This document shows, piece by piece, positions 26,501-40,512 of a stretch of DNA of 64,000 nucleotides. Every line of letters begins with the position of its first letter. Position 1 is the first letter of the stretch. The notes beneath the pieces are model-generated. The model had not been told where the DNA came from. It did not search any database and worked only from the letters and a program-made list of their open reading frames with translations. The stretch comes from Chamaelirium japonicum (taxonomy: Eukaryota; Streptophyta; Magnoliopsida; Liliales; Melanthiaceae): assembly GCA_947650365.1 (NCBI GenBank), contig CANTAL010000133.1:620001-684000 (forward strand), given 5' to 3'. A program made the position numbers and the translations under genes.

Positions 26501-28495
26501 TCGTACGATCCATTCTATTTCATTCGTATGATCCATTCTTACTCATTCGTACGATCCATTCTAATTCATTCGCACGAATGTACCCATTCTAATTTATTCG
26601 TACGATCCCATCTAATTCATTCGCACGATCCATTCTAATTCATTCATACGATCCATTCTAATTCATTTGTACGATCCATTCTAATTCATTCGTACATTCC
26701 ATTCTAATTCATTAGCACGATCCATTCTAATTCATTTATACGATCCATTCTAATTCATTCATACGATCCATTCTATTTTATTCGTATGATCCATTCTAAT
26801 TCATTCATACGATCCGTTCTATTTCATTCGTACGATCCATTCTTACTCATTCGTACGATCCAATCTAATTCATTCGCACGATCCAATCATATTCATTCGT
26901 ACGATCCATTCTAATTCATTCGTACGATCCATTCTATTTCATTCGTACGATCCATTCTTACTCATTCGTACGATCCATTCTAATTCATTCGCACGAATGT
27001 ATCCATTCTAATTCATTCGTACGATCTATTCTAATTCATTCGCACGAATCCATTCTAATTCATTCATACGATCCATTCTAATTCATTCGTACGGTCCATT
27101 CTAATTCATTCATACAATCCATTCTAATTCTTTCGCACGAATGTATCCATTCTAATTCATTCGTACGATCCATTCTAATTCATTCGCACGATCCATTCTA
27201 ATTCATTCATACGATCCATTCTATTTCATTCGTACAATCCATTCTTACTCATTCATACGATCCATTCTAATTCATTCGCACGAATGTATCCATTTTAATT
27301 CATTCGCACGATCCATTCTAATTCATTCATACGATCCATTCTAATTCATTCGTACGATCCATTCTAATTCATTCATACGATCCATTCTATTTCATTCGTA
27401 CGATCCATTCTTACTCATTCGTACGATCCATTCTAATTCATTCGCACGAATGTATCCATAATAATTTATTCGTACGATCCATTCTAATTCATTCACGCGA
27501 TCCATTCTAATTCATTGATACGATCCATTCTAATTCATTCGTACGATCCATTCTAATTCATTCGCACAATCTATTCTAATTCATTCGTACGATCCATTCT
27601 AATTCATTCATACGATCCACTCTATTTCATTCATACGATCCATTCTAATTCATTCACACGATTGTATCCATTATAATTCATTCGTACGATCCATTCTAAT
27701 TCATTCGCACGATCCATTCTAATTCATTCATACGATACATTTTAATTCATTCGTATGATCCATTCTAATTCATTCGCACAATCTATTCTAATTCATTTGT
27801 ACGATCCATTCTAATTCATTAGCACGATCCATTCTAATTCATTCGTACGATCCATTCTATTTCTTTCGTACGATCTATTCTTACTAATTCGTTCGATCCA
27901 TTCTAATTCATTCGCACGAATGTATCCATTCTAATTCATTCGTACGATCCATTCTAATTCATTCGCACGATCTATTCTAATTCATTCATACGATCTATTC
28001 TAATTCATTCATACGATCCATTCTAATTCATTCGCACGAATGTATCCATTCTAATTCATTCCTACGATCCATTCTAATTCATTCGCACAACCTATTTTAA
28101 TTCATTCGTACGATCCATTTTAATTTATTAACACGATCCATTCCAATTCATTCGTACGATCCATTCTATTTCATTTGAACGATCCATTCTTACTCATTCG
28201 TACGATCTAATCTAATTCATTCGTACGAATGTATCCATTCTAATTCATTCGTACGATCCATTCTAAATCATTCATACTATCCATTCTAATTCATTCGCAC
28301 GATCCATTCTAATTCATTCATATGATCCATTCTAATTCATTAGCACGATCCATTCTAATTCATTAGTACGATCCATTCTATTTCTTTCGTACGATCTATT
28401 CTTTTTGATTCGTTCGATCCATTCTAATTCATTCGCACGAATGTATCCATTCTAATTCATTCGTACGATCCATTCTAATTCATTCGCACGATCCA
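23496..28495. repeat. Composite superunit, copy 3 (recent duplicate of copy 2)
   Basis: Follows 17160-22080 almost base for base, at an offset of 6336 rising to 6405 after a 69-bp difference near 24285-24355. I saw only scattered single-base differences, such as GGACGTACG at about 23877 against GGACATACG at about 17538. The match fades after about 28495, where units diverge from the copy 2 tail. Such high identity in a fast-evolving repeat implies a recent event, or an assembly duplication. Confidence 0.85.
23580..26235 (+). repeat. 23/28-bp satellite, plus block inside superunit 3
   Basis: Plus-oriented units, a near-identical counterpart of 17244-19830 with three additional 23-bp units. 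It ends at GAATTAGCATGATCC. Confidence 0.95.
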
Positions 28496-31400
28496 TCCTA
28501 ATTCATTCATACGATCCATTCTAATTCATTCATTTGATCCATTCTAATTCATTCGCACGAATGTATCCATTCTAATTCGTTCTTACGATCCATTCTAATT
28601 CATTCGCACAATCTATTCTAATTCATTCGTACGATCCATTCTAATTCATTAGCATGATCCATTCTAATTCATTCGTACGATCCATTCTATTTCATTCGTA
28701 CGATCCATTCTTACCTATTCGTACGATCCATTCTAATTCATTCGCACGAATGTATCCATTCTATTCTAATTCATTCGTACGATCCATTCTAATTCATTCG
28801 CACGATCCATTCTAATTCATTCATACAATCCTTTCTAATTCATTCGTACGATCCATTCTAATTCATTCGCACGATCCATTCTAATTCATTCATACGATCC
28901 ATTTTAATTCATTCATACAATCCATTCTAATTCTTTTGGACGAATGTATCCATTCTAATTCATTTGTACGATCCACCCTAATTCCTTCGTATGATCCATT
29001 CTAATTCATTCGCATGAATGTATCCATTCTAATTCATTCGTACGATCCATTCGTATTCATTCATACATTCCATTCTAATTCATTCATACGATCCATTCTA
29101 ATTCATTCGCACGAATGTATTCATTCGCACAATCTATTCTAATTCATTCGTACGATCCATTCTAATTCATTAGCATGATCCATTCTAATTCATTCGTACG
29201 ATCCATTCTATTTCATTCGTATAATCTATTCTAACTCATTCGTACGATACTTTCTAATTCATTCGCACGAATGAATCCATTCTAATTCATTCGTACAATC
29301 CATTCTAATTCACTCGCATGAACCATTCTAATTCATTCATACGATCCATTCTAATTCATTCGTACGATCCATTCTAATTCATTCGCACAATCTATTCTAA
29401 TTCATTCGTACGATCCATTCTAATTCATTAGCACGATCTATTCTAATTCATTCATACGATCCATTCTATTTCATTCGTACGATACATTCTTACTCATTCG
29501 TACGATCCATTCTAATTCATTCGCACGAATGTATCCATTCTAATTTATTCATACGATCCATTCTAATTCATTCGTATGATCCATTCTAATTCATTCGCAC
29601 GATCCATTCTAATTCATTCATACGGTCCATTCTAATTCATTCGTACGATCCATTCTAATTCATTCGTTCGATCCATTCTAATTCATTAGCACTATCCATT
29701 CTAATTCATTCATACGATCTATTCTAATTTATACGATCCATTCTAATTCATTCACACGATCCATTCTATTTCATTCGTATAATCCATTCTAATTCATTCA
29801 TACGATCCATTCTATTTCATTCGTACGATCCATTCTTACTCATTCGTACGATCCAATCTAAGTCATTCGCACGATCCCATCATATTCATTCGTACGATCC
29901 ATTCTAATTCATTCGTACGATCCATTCTATTTCATTCATACGATCCATTCTTACTCATTCGTACGATCCATTCTAATTCATTCGCACGAATGTATCCATT
30001 CTAATTCATTCATACTATCCAATCTAATTCCTTCGCACGATCCTTTCTAATTCATTCATACGATCCATTCTAATTCATTCGTACGATCCATTCTAATTCA
30101 TTCATACAATCCATTCTAATTCTTTTGCACGAATGTATCCATTATAATTCATTCGTACGATCCATTCTATTTCATTCGCACGATCCATTCTAATTCATTC
30201 ATACGATCCATTCTAATTCATTCGTACGATCCATTCTAATTCATACGTACGATCTACTCGAATTCATTTATACGATCCAGTCTAATTCATTCATACGATC
30301 CGTACTAATTCATTCGCACGAATGTATTCATTCTAATTCATTCGTACAATCCATTCTAATTCATTCGCACGATCCAATCTAATTCATTCGCACGATCCAT
30401 TCTAATTCATTCGCACGATCCATTCTAATTCATTCGTATGATCCATTCTATTTTATTCGTATGATCCATTCTTACTCATTCGTACAATCTATTCTATTTC
30501 ATTCGTACGATCCATTCTTACTGATTCGTACGATCCATTCTAATTCGTTCGCACGAATGTATCCATTCTAATTCATTCGTACGATCCATTCTAATTCATT
30601 CGCACGATCCATTCTAATTCATTCATATGATCCATTCTAATTCATTCATACGATCCATTCTAATTCATTCGCACGAATGTATCAATTCTAATTCATTCGT
30701 ACGATCCATTCTAATTCATTCGCACGATCCATTCTAATTCATTCATATGATCCATTCTAATTCATTCATACGATCCATTCTAATTCATTCGCACGAATGT
30801 ATCAATTCTAATTCATTCGTACGATCCATTCTAATTCATTCGCACGATCCATTCTAATTCATTCGTATGATCCATTCTATTTTATTCGTATGATCCATTC
30901 TTACTCATTCGTACAATCCATTCTATTTCATTCGTACGATCCATTCTTACTGATTCGTACGATCCATTCTAATTCGTTCGCACGAATGTATCCATTCTAA
31001 TTCATTCGTACGATCCATTCTAATTCATTCGCACGATCCATTCTAATTCATTCATATGATCCGTTCTAATTCATTCATACGATCCATTCTAATTCATTCG
31101 CACGAATGTATCAATTCTAATTCATTCGTACGATCCATTCTAATTCATTCGCACAACCTATTCTAGTTCATTCGTACGATCCATTCTAATTCATTAGCAC
31201 GATCCATTCTAATTCATTCGTACGATCCATTCTATTTCATTCGTACGATCCATTCTTACTCATTCGTACGATCCATTCTAATTCATTCACACGAATGTAT
31301 CCGCTCTATTCTAATTCATTCGTACGATCCATTCTGATTCATTCGCACGATCCATTCAAATTCATTCATTCGATCCATTCTAATTCATTCGTACCATCCA

Positions 31401-34400
31401 TTCTAATTCATTCGCACGATCCACCCTAATTCATTTATACGATCCATTCTAATTCATTCATACGATCCATTCTTACTCATTCGTACGATCCATTCTACTT
31501 CATTCGCACGAATGTATCCATTCTAATTCATTCGTACGATCCATTCTAATTCATTCGCATGATCCATTCTAATTTATTCATACGATCCATTCTAATTCAT
31601 TCATACGATCCATTCTAATTCATTCGCAAGAATGTATCCATTCTAATTCATTCGTAAGATCCATTCTAATTCATTCGCACAATCTATTCTAATTCATTCG
31701 TACGATCCATTCTAATTCATTCGCACGAATGTATCCATTCTAATTCATTCGTATAATCCATTCTAATTCATTCGTACGATCCATTCTAATTCATTTATAC
31801 GATCCATTCTAATTCATTTGTATGATCCATTCTAACTCATTCGCACGATCAATTCTAATTCATTTATACGATCCATTCTAATTCATTCATAAAATCCATT
31901 CTAATTCTTTCGCACGAATGTATCCATTCTAATTCTTTCATACGATCCATTCTAATTCATTCATACGATCTATTCTAATTCATTCACACGAATGTATGCA
32001 TTCTAATTCATTCGTACGATCCATTCAAATTCATTCGCGCAATCTATTCTAATTCAATCGTACGATCCATTCTAATTCATTAGCACGATCCATTCTAATT
32101 CATTCGTACGATCCATTATATTTCATTCGTACGATCCATTCTTACTCATTCGTACGATCCATTCTAATTCATTCGCACGAATGTATCTATTCTAATTCAT
32201 TCGTACGTTCCTTTCTAATTCATTCGCACGATCCATTCTAATTCATTCATACAACCCATTCTAAGTCATTCGTACGATCCATTCTAATTCATTCTCATGA
32301 TCCATTCTAATTCATTCATACGATCCATTCTAATTCATTCATACGATCCATTCTAATTCATTCGCACGAATGTATCCATTGTAATATATTCATATGATCC
32401 ATTCTAATACATTCGCACAATCTATTCTAATTCATTCGTACGATCCATTCTAATTCATTAGCACGATCCATTCTAATTCATTCGTACGATCCTTTCTTAC
32501 TCATTCGTACGATCCATTCTAATTCATTCGCACGAATGTATCCATTCTAATTCATTCGTACGATCCATTCTAATTAATTTGCACGATCCATTCTAATTCA
32601 TTCATACGATCTATTTTAATTCATTCGTAAGATCCATTCTAATTCATTCGCACAATCTATTCTAATTCATTCGTACGATCCATTCTAATTCATTAGCACG
32701 ATCCATTCTAATTCATTCGTACGATCCATTCTATTTCATTCGTACGATCCATTCTTACTCATTCATACGATCCATTCTAATTCATTCGCAAGAATGTATC
32801 CATTCTAATTCATTCGTATGATCCATTCTAATTCATTCGCACGATCCATTCTAAATCGTTCGTACGATCCATTCTAATTCATTTGTACGATCTATTCTAA
32901 TTCATTCGAACGATCCATTCTAATTCATTCATACGATCCATTCTAATTCATTCATACAATCCATTCCAATTCTTTCGCACGAATGTATCCATTCTAATTC
33001 ATTCGTACGATCCACCCTAATTCCTTCGTATGATCCATTCTAATTCATTCACACGAATGTATCCATTCTAATTCATTCGTACGATCCATTTGAATTCATT
33101 CATACGATCTATTCTAATTCATTCATACGATCCATTCTAATTCATTCGCACGAATGTATCCATTCTAATTCATTCTTATGATCCATTCTAATTCATTCGC
33201 ATAATCTATTCTAATTCATTCGTACGATCCATTCTAATTCATTCGCACGATCCATTCTAATTCATTTGCACGATCCATTCTTATTCATTCATACAATTCA
33301 TTCTAATTCTTTTGCACGAATGTATCCATACTAATTCCTTCGTACAATCCATTCTAATTCCTTCGTACGATCCATTCTAATTCCTTCGTACGATCCATTC
33401 TATTTTATTCGTACGATCCATTCTAATTCCTTCGTACGATCCATTCTAATTCATTCCCATGAATTTATCCATTCTAATTCATACGTACGATCCATTCTAA
33501 TTCATTCATACGATCCAATCTAATTCATTCATACGATCCATTCTAATTCATTCGCACGAATGTATCCATTCTAATTCATTCGTACGATCCATTCTAATTC
33601 ATTCGCACTATCTTTGCTAATTTATTCGTACGATCCATTCTAATTCATTAGCACGATCCATTCTAATTCATTCGTATGATCCATTCTATTTCATTCGTAC
33701 GATCCATTCTTACTCATTCATACGATCCATTCTAATTCATTCACACGAATGTATCCATTCTAATTCATTCGTACGATCCATTCTAATTCATTCGCACGAT
33801 CCATTCTAATTCATTCATACGATCCATTCTAATTCATTTGTACGATCCATTCTAATTCATTCACACAATCTATTCTAATTCATTCGTACGATCCATTCTA
33901 ATTCGTTAGCACGATCCATTCTATTTCATTCGTACGATCCATTCTTACTCATTCGTCAGATCCATTCTAATTCATTCGCACGATTGTATCTATTCTAATT
34001 CATTCGTATGATCCATTCTAATTCATTTGCACGATCTATTCTAATTCATTAATACGATACGTTCTAATTCATTTGTACGATCCATTCTAATTAATTCGCA
34101 CGATCCATTCTAATTCATTCATATGATCTATTCTAATTCATTCATACAATTCATTCTAATTCTTTCGCACGAATGTATCCATTCTAATTCATTCGAACGA
34201 ATGTATCCATTCTAATTCATTCGTACGATTCATTCGAATTCATTCATACGATCCATTCTAATCCATTCATAGGATCCATTCTAACTCATTCGCACGAATG
34301 TATCCATTCTAATTCATTTGTACGATCCATTCTAATTTATTCGCACAATCCATTCTAATTCATTCATACGATCCATTCTAATTCATTCGTACGATCCATT

Positions 34401-37400
34401 CTAATTCATTTGCATGATCCAATCTAATTCATTCATACAATCCATTCTAATTCTTTTGCACAAATGTATCCATTCTAATTCATTCGTACGATCCATTCTA
34501 ATTCCTTCGTATGATCCATTACAATTCCATCGTATGATCCATTCTAATTCCTTCGTACGATCCATTCTATTTCATTCGTATGATCCATTCTAATTCCTTC
34601 GTACGATCCATTCTAATTCATTCCCATGAATGTATCCATTGTAATTCATACGTACGATCCATTCTAATTCATTCATACGATCCAATCTAATTCATTCAAA
34701 AGATCCATTCTAATTCATTAGCACGAATGTATCCATTCTAATTTATTCGTATGATCCATTCTAATTCATTGCACAATCTATTCTAATTCATTCGCACGAT
34801 CCATTCTAATTCATTCATACGATCCATTCTTATTCATTCGTACGATCCATTCTAATTCATTCGCACGATCCATTCTAATTCATTCATACGATCCATTCTA
34901 ATTCATTCATACGATCCATTCTAATTCATTCACATGAATGTATCAATTCTAATTCATTCGTACGATCCATTCTAATTCATTCGCACAATCTATTCTAATT
35001 CATTCGTACGATCCATTGTAATTCATTAGCACGGTCCATTATAATTCATTCGTACGATCCATTCTATTTCAATCGTACGATCCATTCTTACTCATTCGTA
35101 CGATCCATTCTAATTTATTCACACAAATGTATCCATTCTAATTCATTCGTACGATCCATTCTAATTCATTCGCACGATCCATTCTAATTCATTCATACGA
35201 TCCATTCTAATTCATTCGCACGATCCATTCTAATTCATTCATACGATCCATTCTAATTCATTCATACAATCCATTCAAATTCTTTCACACGAATGTATCC
35301 ATTCTAATTCATTCGTACGATCCACCCTAATTCCTTCGTATGATCCATTCTAATTCATTCGCACGAATGTATCCATTCTAATTCATTCGTACGATCCGTT
35401 CGAATTAATTCATACGATCTATTCTAATTCATTCATACGATCCATTCCAATTCATTCGCACGAATGTATCCATTCTAATTGATTCGTACGTTCCACTCTA
35501 ATTTATTCGCACAATCGATTCTAATTCATTCGTATGATCCATTCTAATTCATTCGCACGATCCATTCTAATTCATTTGTACTATCCATTCTAATTCATTC
35601 ATACAATCCGTTCTAATTCTTTTGCACGAATGTATGCATTCTAATTCATTCGTACGATCCATTCTAATTCCTTCGTACAATCCATTCTAATTCTTTCGTA
35701 CGATCCATTCTAATTTCTTCGTATGATCCATTCTAATTCATTCCCATGAATGTATCCATTCTAATTCATACGTACGATCCATTCTAATTCATTCATAAGA
35801 TCCAATCTAATTCATTCATACGATCCATTCTAATTCATTCGCACGAATGTATCCATTCTAATTCATTCGTACGATCCATTCTAATTCATTCGCACAATCT
35901 ATTCTAATTCATTCATACGATCCATTCTAATTCATTTGCACGATCCATTCTAATTCATTTGCACGATCCATTCTAATTCATTCATAAAATCCATTCTAAT
36001 TCTTTTGCACGAATGTATCCATTCTAATTCATTCGTACGATCCATTCTAATTCCTTCGTACGATCCATTCTAATTCCTTCGTACGATCCATTCTATTTTA
36101 TTCATATGATCCATTCTAATTCCTTCGTACGATCCATTTTAATTCATTCCCATGAATGTATCCATTCTAATTCATACGTACGATCCATTCTAATTCATTC
36201 ATACGATCCAATCTAATTCATTCATACGATCCATTCTAATTCATTCGCACGAAGATATCCATTCTAATTCATTCGTATGATCCATTCTAATTCATTCGCA
36301 CAATCTATTCTAATTCATTCGTACGATCCATTCTAATTCATTAGCACGATCCATTCTAATTCATTCGTACGATCCATTCTATTTCATTCGTACGATCCAT
36401 TCTTACTTATTCGTACGATACATTCTAATTCATTCGGACGAATTTATCCATTCTAATTCATTTGTACAATCCATTCTAATTCATTCGCACGATCCATTCT
36501 AATTCATTCATACGATCCATTCTAAATCATTCGTACGCTTCATTCTAATTCATTCGCACGATCCATTCTAATTCATTTATACGATCCATTCTAATTCATT
36601 CATACAATCCATTCTAATTCTTTCACACGAATGTATCCATTCTAATTCATTCATACGATCCACCCTAATTCCTTTGTATGATCCATTCAAATTCATTCGC
36701 ACGAATGTATCTATTCTAATTTATTCGTACAATCCATTCGAATTCATTCATACGATCCATTCTAAATCATTCATACGATCCATTCTAATTCATTCGCACG
36801 AATGTATCCATTCTAATTCATTCGTATGATCCATTCTAATTCATTCGCACAATATATTCTAATTCATTTGTACGATCCATTCTAATTCATTCGCACGATC
36901 CATTCTAATTAATTTATACGATCCATTCTAATTCATTCATACAATTTATTCTAATTCTTTTGCACGAATGTATCCATTCTAATTCCTTCGTACGATCCAT
37001 TCTAATTCCTTCGTACGATCCATTCTAATTCATTCCCATGAATGTATCCATTCTAATTCATACGTACGATCCATTCTAATTCATTCGCACGAATGTATCC
37101 ATTCTAATTCGTTAGTACGATCCATTCTAATTCATTCGCACAATCTATTCTAATTCATTCGTGCGATCCATTCTAATTCATTAGCACGATCCATTCTAAT
37201 TCATTCGTACGACCCATTCTATTTTATTCGTACGATCCATTCTTACTCATTCGTACGATCCATTCTAATTCATTCGCACGAATGTATCCATTCTAATTCA
37301 TTCGCACGATCCATTCTAATTCATTCATACGATCCATTCTAATTTATTCGTACGATCCATTATAATTCATTCGCACAATCTATTCTAATTCATTCGTACG

Positions 37401-38703
37401 ATCCATTCTAATTCGTTACCACGATCCATTCTAATTCATTCGTACGATCCATTCTATTTCATTCGTACGATCCATTCTTACTCATTCGTACGATCCATTC
37501 TAATTCATTCGCACGAATGTATCTATTCTAATTCATTCGTATGATCCATTCTAATTCATTTGCACGATCTATTCTAATTCATTCATACGATCCATTCTAA
37601 TTCATTCGTACGATCCATTCTAATTCATTTGCACGATCCATTCTAATTCATTCATAAAATCTATTCTAATTCATTCGTACAATCCATTCTAATTCTTTTG
37701 CATGAATGTATCCATTCTAATTCATTCATACGATCCACCCTAATTCCTTCGTATGATCCATTCTAATTCATTCGAACGAATATATCCATTCTAATTCATT
37801 CGTACGATCCATTCAAATTCATTCATACGATCCATTCTAATTCATTCATACGATCCATTCTAATTCATTCGCACGAATGTGTCCATTCTAATTCATTCGT
37901 ACGATCCATTGTAATTCATTCGCACTATATATTCTAATTCATTCGTACGATCCATTCTAATTCATTCGCACGATCCATTCTAATTCATTTGCACGATCCA
38001 TTCTAATTCATTCATACAATTCATTCTAATTCTTTTGCACAAATTTTTCCATTCTAATTCATTCGTACGATCCATTCTAATTCCTTCGTACGATCCATTA
38101 TAATTCCTTCGTATGATCCATTCTAATTCCTTCGTACGATCCATTCTATTTCATTCGTATGATCCATTCTAATTCCTTCGTACGATCCATTCTAATTCAT
38201 TCCCATGAATGTATCCATTCTAATTCATACGTACGATCCATTCTAATTCATTCATACGATCCAATCTAATTCATTCATAAGATCCATTTTAATTCATTCG
38301 CACGAATGTATCCATTCTAATTCATTCGTACGATCCATTCTAATTCATTCGCACAATCTATTCTAATTCATTCGTACGATCCATTCTAATTCATTAGCAC
38401 GATCCATTCTAATTCTTTCGTACGATCCATTCTATTTCATTCGTACGATCAATTCTTACTCATTCGTACGATCCTTTCTAATTCATTCGCACGAATGTAT
38501 CCTTTCTAATTCATTCGTACGACCCATTCTAATTCATTCGCATGATCCATTATATTTCATTCATACAATCCATTTTAATTCATTCATACGATCCATTCTA
38601 ATTCATTCGCACGATCCATTCTAATTCATTTATACGATCCATTCTAATTCATTTATACGATCCATTCTTACTCATTCGTACGATCCATTCTACTTCATTC
38701 GCA
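26236..38703 (-). repeat. 23/28-bp satellite, 12.5-kb minus-oriented array
   Basis: The longest uniformly oriented block, with CCATTCTAATTCATTCG-type units throughout and frequent 28-bp units (CGCACGAATGTATCC). CTTCGTACGATCC units recur in runs near 33.35, 34.5, 35.7, 36.05, 37.0 and 38.1 kb. Each of these is followed by CATTCCCATGAATGTATCC and CATACGTACGATCC, so a higher-order order is kept. No gene-like sequence is present. Confidence 0.96.
30401..31130 (-). repeat. Nested local duplication (429-bp and 120-bp steps)
   Basis: About 300 bp starting near 30401 recurs near 30830 at a constant 429-bp offset, including TATTTTATTCGTATG and CTTACTGATTCG. Inside it a five-unit block (four of 23 bp and one of 28 bp, 120 bp) ending in GTATCAATTC is repeated at 30679 and 30799. 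Confidence 0.85.
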
Positions 38704-40512
38704 CGAATCCAAACCTATTTTATATCCGAAACACGCTAACTTATGATTTTCCAACACTTAGACTCTAAATCGGTGAATCGGATCGTAAATTTGTCAAATA
38801 TCCAATTAGAACCCGCTCGCAAGTCCGAAATATGGAATAATTCTAAGTTCGAATTATCGAATGCCGATCTGATGACGATCGGATCGAATCCAAACCTATT
38901 TCATATCCGAAACACGCTAACTTATGATTTTTCAACACTTAGACTCTAAATCGGTGAATCGGAGCGTAAATTGGTCAAATATCCAATTAGAACCCGCTCG
39001 CAAGTCCGAAATACGGAATAATTTCAACTTCGAATTATCGGATGCCGATCCGTTGACGATCGGATCGAATCCAAACCTATTTAATATCCGAAACACGCTA
39101 ACTTATGATTTTCCAACACTTAGACTCTAAATCGGTGAATCGGAGCGTAAATTGGTCAAATATCCAATTAGAACCCGCTCGTAAGTCCGAAATACGAAAT
39201 AATTCCAAGTTCGAATTATCGGATGCCGATCCGATGACGATCCGATCGAATCCAAGCCTATTTCATATCCGAAACACGCTAACTTATGATTTTCCAACAC
39301 TTAGACTCTAAATCGGTGAATCGGAGCGTAAATTGGTCAAATATCTAATTAGAACCCGCTCGCAAGTCCGAAATACGGAATAATTCCAACTTTGAATTAT
39401 CGGATGTCGATCCGATGACGATCCGATCGAATCCAAACCTATTTCAAATCCGAAACGCGCTAATTTATGATTTTCCAACACTTAGACTTTTAATCGGTGA
39501 ATCGGAGTGTAAATTGGTCAAATATCCAATTTGAACTCGCTCGCAAGTCCGAAATACGGAATAATTCTAACTTCGTATTATCAGATGCCGATCCGATGAC
39601 GATCCGATTGAATCCAAACCTATTTCATATCCGAAACACGCTAAATTATGATTTTCCAACACTTAGACTCTAAATCGGTGAATCGGATCGTAAATTGGTC
39701 AAATATCCAATTAGAACCCGCTCACAAGTCCGAAATACGGAATAATTCCAAGTTCGAATTATCGGATGCCGATCTGATGACGATCCGATCGAATTAATCC
39801 AAACCTATTTCATATCCAAAACACGCTAATTTATGATTTTCCAACACTTAAACTCTAAATCGGTGAATCGGATCGTAAATTGTTCAAATATCCGATTAGA
39901 ACCCGTTCGCAAGTCCGAAATACAGAATAATTCCAACTTGGAATTATCGGATGCCGATCCGATGACGATCCGATCGAATCCAAACCTATTTCATATCTGA
40001 AACACGCTAACTTATGATTTTCCAACACTTAGACTCTAAATCGGTGAATCGGATCGTAAATTAGTCAAATATCCAATTTGAACTCGCTCGCAAGTCCAAA
40101 ATACAGAATAATTCCAACTTCGAATTATCGGATGTCGATCCGATGACGATCCGATCGAATCCAAACCTATTTCAAATCCGAAACACGCTAATTTATTATT
40201 TTCCAACACTTAGACTCTTAATCGGTGAATCGGAGTATAAATTGGTCAAATATCCAATTTGAACTCGCTCGCAAGTCCGAAATACGAAATAATTCCAACT
40301 TTGAATTATCGGATGCCGATCCGATGACGATCCGATTGAATCCAAACCTATTTCATATCCGAAACACGCTAACTTATGATTTTCCAACACTTAGACTCTA
40401 AATCGGTGAATCGGAGCGTAAATTGGTCAAATATCCAATTAGAACCCGCTCGTAAGTTCGAAATACGGAATAATTCCAACTTTGAATTATCGGATGCCGA
40501 TCCTATGACGAT
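38704..40512 (+). repeat. 181-bp satellite, left block (about 10 units)
   Basis: Head-to-tail units of about 181 bp, unrelated to the 23-bp satellite. Each carries AATCGGTGAATCGGA, CAAATATCCAATTAGAACCC, GAATTATCGGATGCCGATCC, CGAAACACGCTAAC and TTATGATTTTCCAACACTTA in that order. ATGATTTT landmarks fall at 38743, 38924, 39105, 39286, 39467, 39648, 39833 (one 4-bp insertion), 40014, 40195 and 40376. The junction with the 23-bp array shares CGAAT (38704-38708), suggesting microhomology joining. Overlapping 68-codon frames arise in each unit. The period is not a multiple of three and the frames carry no conserved product, so they are not genes. Confidence 0.95.

Noticed and set aside
1-38703. CRISPR-like array
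   Set aside because: Units are contiguous 23/28-bp repeats with no unique spacers and frequent strand flips, in a eukaryotic setting.
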